9,187 nucleotides of DNA from Syntrophomonas sp. UBA5314 (GCA_002410325.1 DHRK01000065.1:1-9187), one strand, 5' to 3'. Shown: positions 1 to 7,333, numbered from the stretch's first letter. Numbers and translations: made by a program. The notes: generated by a model not told the origin, from the letters alone.

Positions 1-1
1 G

Positions 2-88
2 CCCACTGACGGGCTAATGCGGCGGTGCCAGGATGGCAAGGAGCCGCCCTCCGCCTTGTACTTCAAAAAAAACTGCTCCAACTTATGA
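2..88 (+). CDS. Possible 3' end of a gene cut by the window edge
   Basis: One forward frame is open from the left edge to a TGA at 86-88, giving 28 residues that end ...YFKKNCSNL. The other two forward frames stop within the first 20 bases. I do not recognise the peptide, and 28 open codons is short enough to occur by chance. Bases 21-48 inside it also contain an inverted repeat (TGCCA-GGA-TGGCA with outer GGCGG/CCGCC), which could instead be RNA structure. No T-run follows the repeat, so it is not a convincing terminator. This is weak evidence for a coding end; it may equally be non-coding. Confidence 0.2.
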   Translation, partial: PTDGLMRRCQDGKEPPSALYFKKNCSNL

Positions 89-208
89 ACACAATATACG
101 GAACGTTGTACTAGTCTAAAGAATAGTTGATTTACAGCCAGGGTATGTATGACCAAAGGGCTGATCGAGAAGGATTAACCGTTTAAACCTGAAACATAAT
201 CAGGCGAC

Positions 209-247
209 AAAAGAGGGACCCAGCCTTCATCACCAAGGCCGGGTCCC
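209..247 (-). terminator. Intrinsic terminator of the TetR gene
   Basis: The arms GGGACCC (215-221) and GGGTCCC (241-247) pair perfectly. An inner stem GCCTT/AAGGC (223-227/235-239) continues after one mismatch, leaving a 7-base loop. Read on the minus strand, the hairpin is followed by CTCTTTTG, a short T-run. It lies about 20 bases past the stop codon of the minus-strand regulator, the expected place for its terminator. On the plus strand only a broken T-rich stretch follows, so reverse activity would be weaker. Confidence 0.75.
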
Positions 248-267
248 GGTATTTGTTTTACAGAGCT

Positions 268-858
268 CTATTTAATCATTTGTTCGGTCAAAAGTTCGAT
301 CAAGATATTGCGAGATGATTTCTCATTGAGGTTAAGGCCGGAATATTGTTGAACGGTGGCACCCATCAAAATCGGGAAAGAAATGCAGCCCAGGATCTGC
401 AAGGTTCGCATGTAGATTCGGGATTCATCCTCATCAGGGTGTAGTTCCTGCAGGGCCTGATGGATGAGATGGATGCCTTCTTGTTCAAGGTATTCGCTGT
501 ATTCCACCGGAGCATTGCTGTGGTGAATCTTTTGATCGATCATGTATCTTACGATATCAGGATATTTATATACTGTATCGGCGTAGGCCTGAATAAAATT
601 GGACAGGCGGACCGCAGGCTGGTCGTTTTCTTTAAGTATTGTAAAAACTTTCTTCATCTGGGCGGTGACATATTTTAACGCCTTGTCAATTACCATATCT
701 TTGGAGCCGAAATGGTAGTTGACTGCTGCTATGTTTACATCCGCCCGGGTGGAAATCTTCCTCACGGTGACATTCTGAAAACCCTCGTCGGCCATTATAT
801 CGAGGGTGGCTTTTATAATACGCTCTTTTGTACTTCCGCTGTGACTCAAAATTTTCAA
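268..858 (-). CDS. TetR/AcrR-family transcriptional regulator
   Basis: This is a 196-residue protein, typical for the TetR family: a dimeric repressor with an N-terminal helix-turn-helix DNA-binding domain and a C-terminal ligand-binding domain. The N-terminal domain is clear. Residues 10-27 form helix 1 (TKERIIKATLDIMADEGF) and residues 31-54 form the helix-turn-helix, with VRKISTRADVNIAAVNYHF and the GSKD that follows in most family members. The C-terminal half (about 60-196) is helical and too divergent to identify a ligand. The start is TTG at 858, supported by GGCGGTGA on the minus strand (865-872), 6 bases upstream. A sigma-A promoter lies at 895-923 and a terminator at 209-247, so it is a single-gene unit. 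It is divergent from the giant activase gene, and the shared region contains a palindrome, so it probably controls that gene and perhaps itself. The inducer is unknown; an acyl-CoA or related acid is only a guess from the neighbour. Confidence 0.93.
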   Translation of the reverse strand: MKILSHSGSTKERIIKATLDIMADEGFQNVTVRKISTRADVNIAAVNYHFGSKDMVIDKALKYVTAQMKKVFTILKENDQPAVRLSNFIQAYADTVYKYPDIVRYMIDQKIHHSNAPVEYSEYLEQEGIHLIHQALQELHPDEDESRIYMRTLQILGCISFPILMGATVQQYSGLNLNEKSSRNILIELLTEQMIK

Positions 859-861
859 ATC

Positions 862-882
862 AATTCACCGCCGTTTGAAACG
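862..882 (-). promoter_or_regulatory. Possible second operator in the TetR leader
   Basis: An 11-bp palindrome CGTTT-G-AAACG (872-882) lies just after the predicted transcription start of the regulator. It overlaps a minus-strand motif AAACGGC-GG-TGAATT (862-876) that resembles AAACGGC-ATT-TGAATT in front of the activase (1000-1015). A site here could allow autoregulation. The TGAATT part also overlaps the ribosome-binding site, so some of the similarity may be coincidental. Confidence 0.3.
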
Positions 883-894
883 ATGTTTGATTAA

Positions 895-923
895 ATTTTA
901 AATTAGCAGATCGGGTTCGTCAA
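895..923 (-). promoter_or_regulatory. Sigma-A promoter of the TetR gene
   Basis: On the minus strand there is TTGACG (918-923) as the -35, a 17-bp spacer, and TAAAAT (895-900) as the -10. Each box matches the consensus at five of six positions with optimal spacing. Transcription would start near 888, giving a leader of about 30 bases before the TTG start at 858. Confidence 0.72.
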
Positions 924-943
924 GTTCAGTCTGGCGAGTACTT

Positions 944-982
944 TTGATTTCAATTGACAAACAGGGCTATTTTTCTTACCCT
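944..982 (+). promoter_or_regulatory. Promoter candidate for the activase operon
   Basis: A perfect -35 TTGACA lies at 954-959. At 17 bp spacing the -10 would be TACCCT (977-982), which keeps only the three most conserved positions (T, A, final T). An alternative is TTGATT (944-949), 18 bp, then TATTTT (968-973). Either way the -10 or start point is at the palindrome 978-993. The weak -10 suggests low basal expression. Which pair is used cannot be decided from the sequence. Confidence 0.5.
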
Positions 983-993
983 AATCTTAGGGT
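978..993. promoter_or_regulatory. Palindromic operator candidate, ACCCTAA-TC-TTAGGGT
   Basis: This is a perfect inverted repeat of 7-base arms around a 2-base centre. It covers the -10/start region of the forward promoter candidate and lies in the gap between a TetR gene and the gene it diverges from. TetR dimers usually bind palindromes of about this size or longer, and a repressor here would block polymerase. The assignment to this TetR protein is inferred from position. A second, imperfect repeat, AATTTAAA-CGGCA-TTTGAATT, lies just downstream at 995-1015. Confidence 0.5.
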
Positions 994-1045
994 TAATTTA
1001 AACGGCATTTGAATTTTGCCATGTATTTGGGGAGGGAGCAATCCG

Positions 1046-4000
1046 TTGCTTGCCAATCAAGCTTCTGATCTATATATGGGGCTGGATATTGGTTCGACAA
1101 CCGTCAAGGTTGTTTTGCTGGACAATGCCTTAAACCCGGTCTTTAGAATCTACCAGCGCCATCACAGCGATATTAAGGCCACCCTGAGCCACTCGATCAA
1201 AGAGGCCCTGTTAAGGGTAGGAAATCAGACCGTTTCGGCCCTGGTTACCGGATCGGCCGGCCTGTCGGCGGCTGCCTGGTCGGGCCTGTCTTTTATTCAG
1301 GAAGTTATCGCCGGGACCGAAGCTGTAAAACACCTGATCCCGGAAACCGACGTAGCTATCGAACTGGGCGGAGAAGACGCCAAAATAACCTATTTCGGAC
1401 ATGGAATAGAACAGAGGATGAACGGCATCTGCGCCGGCGGCACGGGTGCTTTTATAGATCAGATGGCCGCTCTCTTGGAAACCGACGCCATGGGGTTGAA
1501 CTGCCTGGCGGCCCAGCATAAGATGATCTATCCCATAGCCGCCCGTTGCGGCGTATTTGCCAAAAGCGATATACAGCCCCTGTTAAATGACGGGGCGGCC
1601 CGCGAAGACATCGCCGCTTCGGTTTTGCAGGCGGTGGTCAATCAGACCATAAGCGGACTGGCCTGCGGACGTCCCATTCGCGGCAAGGTAGCCTTCCTGG
1701 GCGGTCCTTTGCATTTTCTCACCGAACTATGCAACAGGTTCAAGGAGACCTTGAAGCTCTCACCGCAAAACGCCATTATTCCTGACATGGCTCAGTACTA
1801 CGTGGCCATCGGCGCGGCCTTGGCTTCGCGCCGGGAGAGGCCGGAGAGCCTTTCGGATATTGCCAACCGCCTGAAGTGTTCCAGCGATACCGCTACCGGC
1901 GAGATATGGCGCTTGAATCCTCTTTTCCCGGATGCGCAGCAGCTTGAGATATTTCGGGAAAGACATTCCCAGCATAAAATTGCCCGCCGGGAACTGGAAA
2001 CCTATGGCGGGCCGGCCTATTTGGGTATTGATGCCGGCTCAACCACCACCAAAGCGGTTCTCATCGATCAGGAGGGCAGCCTGCTTTACTCTTATTATGG
2101 GAGCAACCAGGGCAGTCCGGTTGATTCAACGGTCAAGATATTGAGGGACCTGTACTCCCGCCTGCCGGAAAGCGCTTATATTGCCAACTCCCTGGTAACC
2201 GGGTATGGGGAAGGCCTTATAAAAGCAGCCCTGGGAGTAGACCTGGGCGAAGTGGAGACCGTGGCCCATACCACGGCGGCCGAGTTTTTCTGTCCCGGGG
2301 TGGACTTCATCCTGGATATCGGCGGGCAGGATATGAAATGCATGAGGGTCAGAAACGGGGCCATAGACAGCGTCGTTTTAAATGAAGCCTGTTCATCGGG
2401 CTGCGGCTCGTTTTTAGAGACCTTTGCCCGCTCTTTAAGCATGAGCGCCCAGGAGTTTTCCAGCACGGCCTTGATGGCCAATTCACCGGTTGATTTGGGC
2501 TCTCGCTGCACGGTTTTTATGAATTCGCGGGTCAAGCAGGCGCAAAAGGAAGGGGCCTCGGTGGGGGATATTTCAGCCGGCCTCTCCTATTCCGTAATAA
2601 AGAACGCCCTGTTTAAGGTAATAAAATTGAGAAATTCCGACGAATTGGGGGAAAAGATAGTGGTCCAGGGCGGGACCTTCCTCAATGAGGCGGTTTTACG
2701 AAGCCTGGAGCTGGTTACCGGGCGCGAGGTTATAAAGCCGGATATTGCCGGGTTGATGGGGGCCCTGGGGGCTGCCCTGATGGCCCGCGAGCGCTGCCAG
2801 CCCGGTCACCAAAGCACTATATTCTCTTTACCTCAATTGGACAACTTCCAGTTCAAGGTATCCACCCGGCGCTGTGCCGGCTGCAGCAACCAATGCCTCC
2901 TGACCATCAACCGTTTTTCCGAGGGCAGGCGATATATTTCCGGCAACCGCTGTGAAAAGATGCTGGGCCAAAAAGAGGCCCGGGAGCAGCTGCCCAACCT
3001 GTTTGACTACAAGTACAAGAGGTTGTTCGGCTATGAACCCCTGGCCCAGGCTGAGGCTCCGCGGGGTACTATCGGATTGCCCCGGGTGCTCAATATGTAT
3101 GAGAATTATCCCTTCTGGTTTACTTTCTTTACCAGGCTGGGTTTTAGGGTCGAGCTGTCGCCGCCCTCCAACCGGGATATCTACCACCTGGGCAGTGAGA
3201 CCATTCCCTCCGAGTCGGCCTGCTATCCGGCCAAACTGGTACACGGGCATATTGAAGCCCTGATCCGGCAGGGCGTAAAAACTATATTCTACCCGGCGGT
3301 TTGCCACGAGCGTCAGGAAATCGATATGGCTGACAACTGTTTCAACTGCCCCATGGTTATTTCTTATCCCGATGTGGTCAGAAATAATATGGATATATTA
3401 AACGGTCCCGATATTATCTATATCAGTCCCTTCCTGCCCTACGACAGCCGGGAGCGCCTCATGAAGCGTCTGCATGAAGAACTGAAGACGCTGGGCATCC
3501 GCAAGGGCGAGATCAAGGAAGCGGTGGATGCTGCCTACCAGGAAGACGCCGCTTTTAAACAGGATATACGGCGTGAGGGCGAAAGGGTCATGGCCGAAAT
3601 GGAGAGTAAAGGATTTCAGGGGATTGTACTGGCGGGCCGGCCCTATCACCTGGATCCCGAAATCAACCATGGCATCGCGGATTTCATCATCAGTCAGGGA
3701 TTCGCGGTATTAACCGAGGATTCGGTGGCCCATCTGGGCGAACGTTTCAACCCCTTGCGGGTGGTTGACCAGTGGATGTACCATTCCCGGCTCTATGCCG
3801 CCGCCAGCCTGGTGGCCGGTCGCCAGGATCTTGAGCTCATCCAGTTGAATTCCTTCGGCTGCGGGCTGGATGCCATAACCACCGATCAGGTTCAAGAAAT
3901 TCTTGAGGCGGCGGGCAAGATATATACGGTCATTAAAATAGATGAGATAAGCAATCTGGGAGCGGCCCGGATAAGAATCCGTTCTTTAATAGCGGCCCTG

Positions 4001-5341
4001 CGCAAGCGGCAGCCGGCTTTAGTCCCGGCAAAAGATTATTCCTATGAATTCATTTCGTTTACCGAGGAGATGCGGCAGAAGCACACCATATTGTGCCCTC
4101 AGATGTCGCCCATCCATTTTGAATTCCTGGAGGACGTATTCCGCGACGCCGGGTATAACCTGGAACTGCTGCCGGAAGTCTTCCCGGAAGATATAGAAGC
4201 GGGGGTCAAATACGTCAACAACGATGCCTGCTATCCTTCGATTATCGTTATCGGTCAGCTGCTGCACGCCCTGCAGTCGGGGAAATATGATCTCGACACC
4301 ACTACCGTGGTAATCACTCAGACCGGGGGCGGCTGCCGGGCCACCAATTATATTGGCCTCCTGCGCAAGGCCCTGCAGGAGGCGGGCTTTGAAAAAATCC
4401 CGGTTTTATCGGCCAACCTGACCGGTACCGAGGCTCATCCCGGTTTTAAACTGACCGGCGCTCTTTTGAAAAAAGCCATCCGCGGCTTAGTCTACGGCGA
4501 TCTCTTAATGAGAGTGCTTCACCGGGTGCGTCCCTATGAAAAAATACCCGGCTCGGCCAAGCTTTTATATGAAAAATGGATGAAGGAATGCCGTCGTCAG
4601 CTGCTGGTGGGCGATTCCAAAACCTTTAAGAGCAACCTGCGCAAAATAGTGGAGGAATTCGACCGGCTGGAAATCAATGATGTAAAGAAGCCCCGGGTGG
4701 GGGTGGTGGGAGAAATCCTGGTTAAATATCACCCGGCGGCCAATAATAATATTGTCAGTCTTTTGGAGCAGGAAGGCGCCGAGGCGGTAGTGCCGGATAT
4801 GTTGGACTTTTTTACCTACAGCGCCTATGATTCCGTCTTTCGCTACGAGCAGCTGTCGGGAAGCGGCAAAGCCATGCTGGTGGCGCGCCTGATCATTAAG
4901 TACATGGAAAACGCCCGCAAAGAGATGTGCCGGGCCTTGGAAGCCAGCCAGCGCTTTACGGCGCCCGAATCGGTGTATCACCTGGCCGAGAAGGCCAGCC
5001 GGATCATGTCGCTGGGGCACCATGCCGGAGAAGGATGGCTTTTGACCGCCGAGATGATCGAATTGATCGAGACAGGCGCCCCCAACATCGTATGTGTTCA
5101 ACCTTTTGCCTGTCTGCCCAACCATGTGACCGGCAAGGGCATGGTGCGCAAGCTGCGCAACGAATACCCGGAAGCCAATATCGTGGCTATTGACTATGAC
5201 CCGGGAGCCAGCGAAGTCAACCAGTTGAACCGCATCAAGCTGATGCTGAGCGTGGCCGTGAGAGAGTTTGAAGAAGGAGAAGTCCGACCGGTTCCGGCAG
5301 CCCACAGGGGCTACCAGAAGATAAGCGACCACCATCTCTAA
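1046..5341 (+). CDS. Giant 2-hydroxyacyl-CoA dehydratase activase-like protein (double BadF/BcrA ATPase, DUF2229, HgdB-like)
   Basis: About 1431 residues. Activators of this family hydrolyse ATP to push an electron from a [4Fe-4S] cluster onto a dehydratase or reductase partner. Two ATPase domains are visible: residues about 10-265 (GLDIGST at 12-18, GGED at 108-111, Cys129, Cys168) and about 325-585 (GIDAGSTT from 327, GGQD from 426, Cys449, Cys488). Each cysteine pair is 39 residues apart, the spacing I recall for the cluster ligands of the homodimeric activator HgdC. Next comes a cysteine cluster C610-x2-C613-x3-C617-x18-C636. A DUF2229-like region (about 675-870) follows, with SESACYPAKLVHGH and CFNCP. 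The C-terminal part (about 1010-1420) is HgdB-like, with NNDACYPS, GGGCRATNY and VCVQPFACLPNHVTGKG. No signal peptide or membrane segment is seen, so it should be cytoplasmic. The start is TTG at 1046, with GGAGGGAG at 1031-1038, 7 bases upstream; an in-frame TTG at 1016 has no such site. The gene is probably TetR-controlled and co-transcribed with the small gene at 5387. The substrate is unknown. Confidence 0.9.
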   Translation: MLANQASDLYMGLDIGSTTVKVVLLDNALNPVFRIYQRHHSDIKATLSHSIKEALLRVGNQTVSALVTGSAGLSAAAWSGLSFIQEVIAGTEAVKHLIPETDVAIELGGEDAKITYFGHGIEQRMNGICAGGTGAFIDQMAALLETDAMGLNCLAAQHKMIYPIAARCGVFAKSDIQPLLNDGAAREDIAASVLQAVVNQTISGLACGRPIRGKVAFLGGPLHFLTELCNRFKETLKLSPQNAIIPDMAQYYVAIGAALASRRERPESLSDIANRLKCSSDTATGEIWRLNPLFPDAQQLEIFRERHSQHKIARRELETYGGPAYLGIDAGSTTTKAVLIDQEGSLLYSYYGSNQGSPVDSTVKILRDLYSRLPESAYIANSLVTGYGEGLIKAALGVDLGEVETVAHTTAAEFFCPGVDFILDIGGQDMKCMRVRNGAIDSVVLNEACSSGCGSFLETFARSLSMSAQEFSSTALMANSPVDLGSRCTVFMNSRVKQAQKEGASVGDISAGLSYSVIKNALFKVIKLRNSDELGEKIVVQGGTFLNEAVLRSLELVTGREVIKPDIAGLMGALGAALMARERCQPGHQSTIFSLPQLDNFQFKVSTRRCAGCSNQCLLTINRFSEGRRYISGNRCEKMLGQKEAREQLPNLFDYKYKRLFGYEPLAQAEAPRGTIGLPRVLNMYENYPFWFTFFTRLGFRVELSPPSNRDIYHLGSETIPSESACYPAKLVHGHIEALIRQGVKTIFYPAVCHERQEIDMADNCFNCPMVISYPDVVRNNMDILNGPDIIYISPFLPYDSRERLMKRLHEELKTLGIRKGEIKEAVDAAYQEDAAFKQDIRREGERVMAEMESKGFQGIVLAGRPYHLDPEINHGIADFIISQGFAVLTEDSVAHLGERFNPLRVVDQWMYHSRLYAAASLVAGRQDLELIQLNSFGCGLDAITTDQVQEILEAAGKIYTVIKIDEISNLGAARIRIRSLIAALRKRQPALVPAKDYSYEFISFTEEMRQKHTILCPQMSPIHFEFLEDVFRDAGYNLELLPEVFPEDIEAGVKYVNNDACYPSIIVIGQLLHALQSGKYDLDTTTVVITQTGGGCRATNYIGLLRKALQEAGFEKIPVLSANLTGTEAHPGFKLTGALLKKAIRGLVYGDLLMRVLHRVRPYEKIPGSAKLLYEKWMKECRRQLLVGDSKTFKSNLRKIVEEFDRLEINDVKKPRVGVVGEILVKYHPAANNNIVSLLEQEGAEAVVPDMLDFFTYSAYDSVFRYEQLSGSGKAMLVARLIIKYMENARKEMCRALEASQRFTAPESVYHLAEKASRIMSLGHHAGEGWLLTAEMIELIETGAPNIVCVQPFACLPNHVTGKGMVRKLRNEYPEANIVAIDYDPGASEVNQLNRIKLMLSVAVREFEEGEVRPVPAAHRGYQKISDHHL

Positions 5342-5386
5342 GATAAAACAAGTAGATAAAATAAAGGTAAGAGAAGTGATGGAATA

Positions 5387-5644
5387 ATGCCCGGAAAAAA
5401 TCCTCCTTCTGAGCTGTTGGAGATCGCCCGGGAGAATCTTGACCCGGACGCCCTGCTAAAACCTTGGAGATACAGACGGGTGGTGCATTTTGGCTGTGCC
5501 CCCTGGATGGTGCCCTGCCGGCATCAGGATAGTGATGAATACACCTATGTGCCCCTTACCGGTCACGAGATCCAAGGCGTTATTTACGCCTTGGGCCAGT
5601 GCAAGATTTGTGGTACGATGCATTGGGCCGAAACAGTCAGGTAA
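5387..5644 (+). CDS. Small cysteine-rich hypothetical protein, possible metal-binding
   Basis: This is an 85-residue protein that I do not recognise. It has four cysteines: Cys37 and Cys44 in FGCAPWMVPC, and Cys72 and Cys75 in CKICG. His34, His46, His60 and His79 are also present. The arrangement, with a CxxC knuckle near the end, would suit a zinc ribbon or an Fe-S site. A helical N-terminus (residues 7-24) precedes it. There is no signal peptide or membrane segment. The ATG at 5387 has AGAAGTGAT (5372-5380) 6 bases upstream, a reasonable ribosome-binding site; an ATG at 5379 runs into a stop after two codons. It starts 45 bases after the activase with no promoter or terminator between, and an intrinsic terminator follows its stop. 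It therefore probably belongs to the activase transcript and may be a partner or accessory of that enzyme, which is inference from position only. Confidence 0.8.
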   Translation: MPGKNPPSELLEIARENLDPDALLKPWRYRRVVHFGCAPWMVPCRHQDSDEYTYVPLTGHEIQGVIYALGQCKICGTMHWAETVR

Positions 5645-5650
5645 TTGAAC

Positions 5651-5680
5651 AAAAACCCCGCTTGAGGCGGGGCTTTTTAT
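5651..5680 (+). terminator. Intrinsic terminator after the activase operon
   Basis: A GC-only stem CCCCGC/GCGGGG (5656-5661/5667-5672) with loop TTGAG is followed by C and TTTTT (5674-5678). It begins 7 bases past the stop codon of the small gene. An A-run (5651-5655) precedes the stem, so it could also work in reverse. Confidence 0.9.
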
Positions 5681-5720
5681 TGCAGCAAAACGAAGATTTT
5701 TTGCGTAAGGCTAAATCTCA

Positions 5721-5748
5721 ATGGCATCTAATGTAAAATTGATACAAT
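5721..5748 (+). promoter_or_regulatory. Promoter candidate for the beta-propeller gene
   Basis: ATGGCA (5721-5726, four of six to the -35 consensus), a 16-bp spacer, and TACAAT (5743-5748, five of six to the -10). It lies after the upstream terminator and about 60 bases before the gene, where a promoter is needed. The weak -35 keeps confidence moderate. Confidence 0.45.
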
Positions 5749-5811
5749 AGAAATCAGTATGCAGGCATTTCAGGGCACTCGGGAAGCAAGATTAAAAATG
5801 TGGGGGATGGG

Positions 5812-7314
5812 ATGTTGAAACGTATCAAGGTGCTCGTATTTTTTCTTCTGCTGTCGGCAATAGGGGCTATCTGGTATTTCACCCGACCGGAGCCGCTGGT
5901 GGCTCCCGAGATCAGCCGTTATGCCGCCGAATGGCCCTTACCCCATCACGACTATGGCAATACACGCTCCAACCCTGATTCAGCGATAAGCGCGACAACT
6001 GTGTTTAATCTTCAGCCACTCTGGTGTTTTACCCTGCCCGCGGGTGCTTCGGCCGGCGGCTTAACTGGCAATCCCATAATTCAAGGGGGCAGGATCTACT
6101 GCCGGGACGGCCAGAGCAACGTCTACGCCCTGGCCCTGGACAGCGGAGAATTGCTCTGGAAAAAGGAGTACCAGCAGGCAGCATCCGGGTCGGGGGGACT
6201 GGGTGTGGCCAGGAACCTGGTTTATGTCTGTGTAGGGGATAACGGGGTGGCGGCTCTCGACTTAAAAGGCCGTGAGAAGTGGTCGGTCCAACTGACTGAT
6301 AAGCCCGGTGTGGCCATCAACAGCCAGCCGATCGAATATGACGGGCAGGTCTATGTAGCCGCTTCAGCCCCCCGGTCAGGGAATGGTTCAACGCCGGAGG
6401 GCTTTGGCAGCATCTATACCCTGGATTGTAAAAACGGTGAGATCAAATGGTCGTATAACATTGGCGAGGAGGCCATGCCGAAAAGCAACCTGCCCTGGAG
6501 CAGTGGTGAATTCGGACTGTTTCCCGCCATAGACAGCGCCGGCGGAAGTATATTTTGGCCGACCAATTTATCCGGCCCCTGGCCGTCTCAAGCGCCGATA
6601 GCCGATAAAAACGTACCGGCCTGGCTTTTCCAGCAAAGGATCGCCGCTTTTAACCATGTCAGCGGGCAGATGCTATGGCTGCAAAGCCTGAGAAACCAGG
6701 ACTATTTGAACCTGGATCTAAAGGAACCGCCAGTAATAACCGCGATCGGGAACCGCAGCATCATACTTGCCGCCGGCCAAGGAGGGAGGGTGTACGCGGT
6801 TGAAATGAACAGCGGAAGGCCGATCTGGGAAGTGGCCGTCGGCGAGCACCAGAACGATGAGCTCAATTCGCCGCCCCGAACAACCATTCAGGTGCAGCCC
6901 GGTAGCGGGGGAGGGGTAGCTTCGCCGATGGCCTGCCGGGATGGTGTTTTATACGTGCCGGTGGTCAACCAGGCCGGGCGAATTAATCCAGGAAGATCTG
7001 AAACGGCCGTTTTAGACCCATCTCAAAGCAGCGGGGAACTGCTGGCGATTGATATTCGCTACGGAAAGATATTGTGGCGGCAGACTTTTGATTCAGCCGT
7101 TCGGGGTGGAGCAACTATTATGGGTGACCTGGTCTTTACTGCTACCTATGCGGGCCGGATATATGCCTTCAACCGGAACAGCGGAGAAAAAATGTGGGAA
7201 CACCAGACCGATGGAAATATAAGCGGATGGCCGGCCGCGGCCGGTAAGACCATTGTATTTCCAGTGGAAAAAAGCGAGGTCGGACCGGTTCTGGCAGCAT
7301 TTTCCCTGCCCTAA
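5812..7314 (+). CDS. Membrane-anchored PQQ-type beta-propeller (quinoprotein-like) protein
   Basis: About 500 residues, counted from ATG 5812. Residues 2-6 (LKRIK) and a hydrophobic segment at 7-23 form a signal anchor, so the rest should lie outside the membrane. The body is a beta-propeller: seven copies of a pattern like A-x-D-x-x-S-G-x-x-x-W are visible, at about 93-120, 150-159, 200-217, 276-293, 325-344, 409-426 and 448-466. The segment WPLPHHDYGNTRSNPDSAIS (from 41) resembles the entry of PQQ-dependent alcohol dehydrogenases. DYLNLDLKEPPV (from 297) resembles the WDYD...PPV segment that carries their catalytic aspartate. The adjacent-cysteine pair of those enzymes is not seen, nor is a haem CxxCH. 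It may be a PQQ dehydrogenase relative or a non-catalytic propeller of the BamB kind. The start is uncertain: GGGGGA at 5802-5807 lies 4 bases before ATG 5812 and 7 before TTG 5815; GTG 5800 has no room for a ribosome site. Confidence 0.85.
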   Translation: MLKRIKVLVFFLLLSAIGAIWYFTRPEPLVAPEISRYAAEWPLPHHDYGNTRSNPDSAISATTVFNLQPLWCFTLPAGASAGGLTGNPIIQGGRIYCRDGQSNVYALALDSGELLWKKEYQQAASGSGGLGVARNLVYVCVGDNGVAALDLKGREKWSVQLTDKPGVAINSQPIEYDGQVYVAASAPRSGNGSTPEGFGSIYTLDCKNGEIKWSYNIGEEAMPKSNLPWSSGEFGLFPAIDSAGGSIFWPTNLSGPWPSQAPIADKNVPAWLFQQRIAAFNHVSGQMLWLQSLRNQDYLNLDLKEPPVITAIGNRSIILAAGQGGRVYAVEMNSGRPIWEVAVGEHQNDELNSPPRTTIQVQPGSGGGVASPMACRDGVLYVPVVNQAGRINPGRSETAVLDPSQSSGELLAIDIRYGKILWRQTFDSAVRGGATIMGDLVFTATYAGRIYAFNRNSGEKMWEHQTDGNISGWPAAAGKTIVFPVEKSEVGPVLAAFSLP

Positions 7315-7333
7315 CTCAATGTTTTGGCAGGAG

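Noticed and set aside
181..204. GTTTAAAC palindrome and CCTGA/TCAGG inverted repeat
   Set aside because: Short, A/T-rich or 5-bp features that fit chance; not linked to a gene start and not part of the adjacent terminator stem.
1021..1068. Short ATG-started frame (15 codons) just before the activase
   Set aside because: No ribosome-binding site precedes it, it is out of frame with the real gene, and it contains no codon runs that would suggest an attenuating leader peptide.
2828..3307. 159-codon minus-strand open frame
   Set aside because: Shadow of the activase coding frame; no start signals or family resemblance.
4565..5335. 256-codon open frame on the minus strand inside the activase gene
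   Set aside because: It is antisense to an unmistakable protein family region, has no ribosome-binding site or promoter, and its translation matches nothing recognisable. Long antisense frames are common opposite GC-rich coding sequence.
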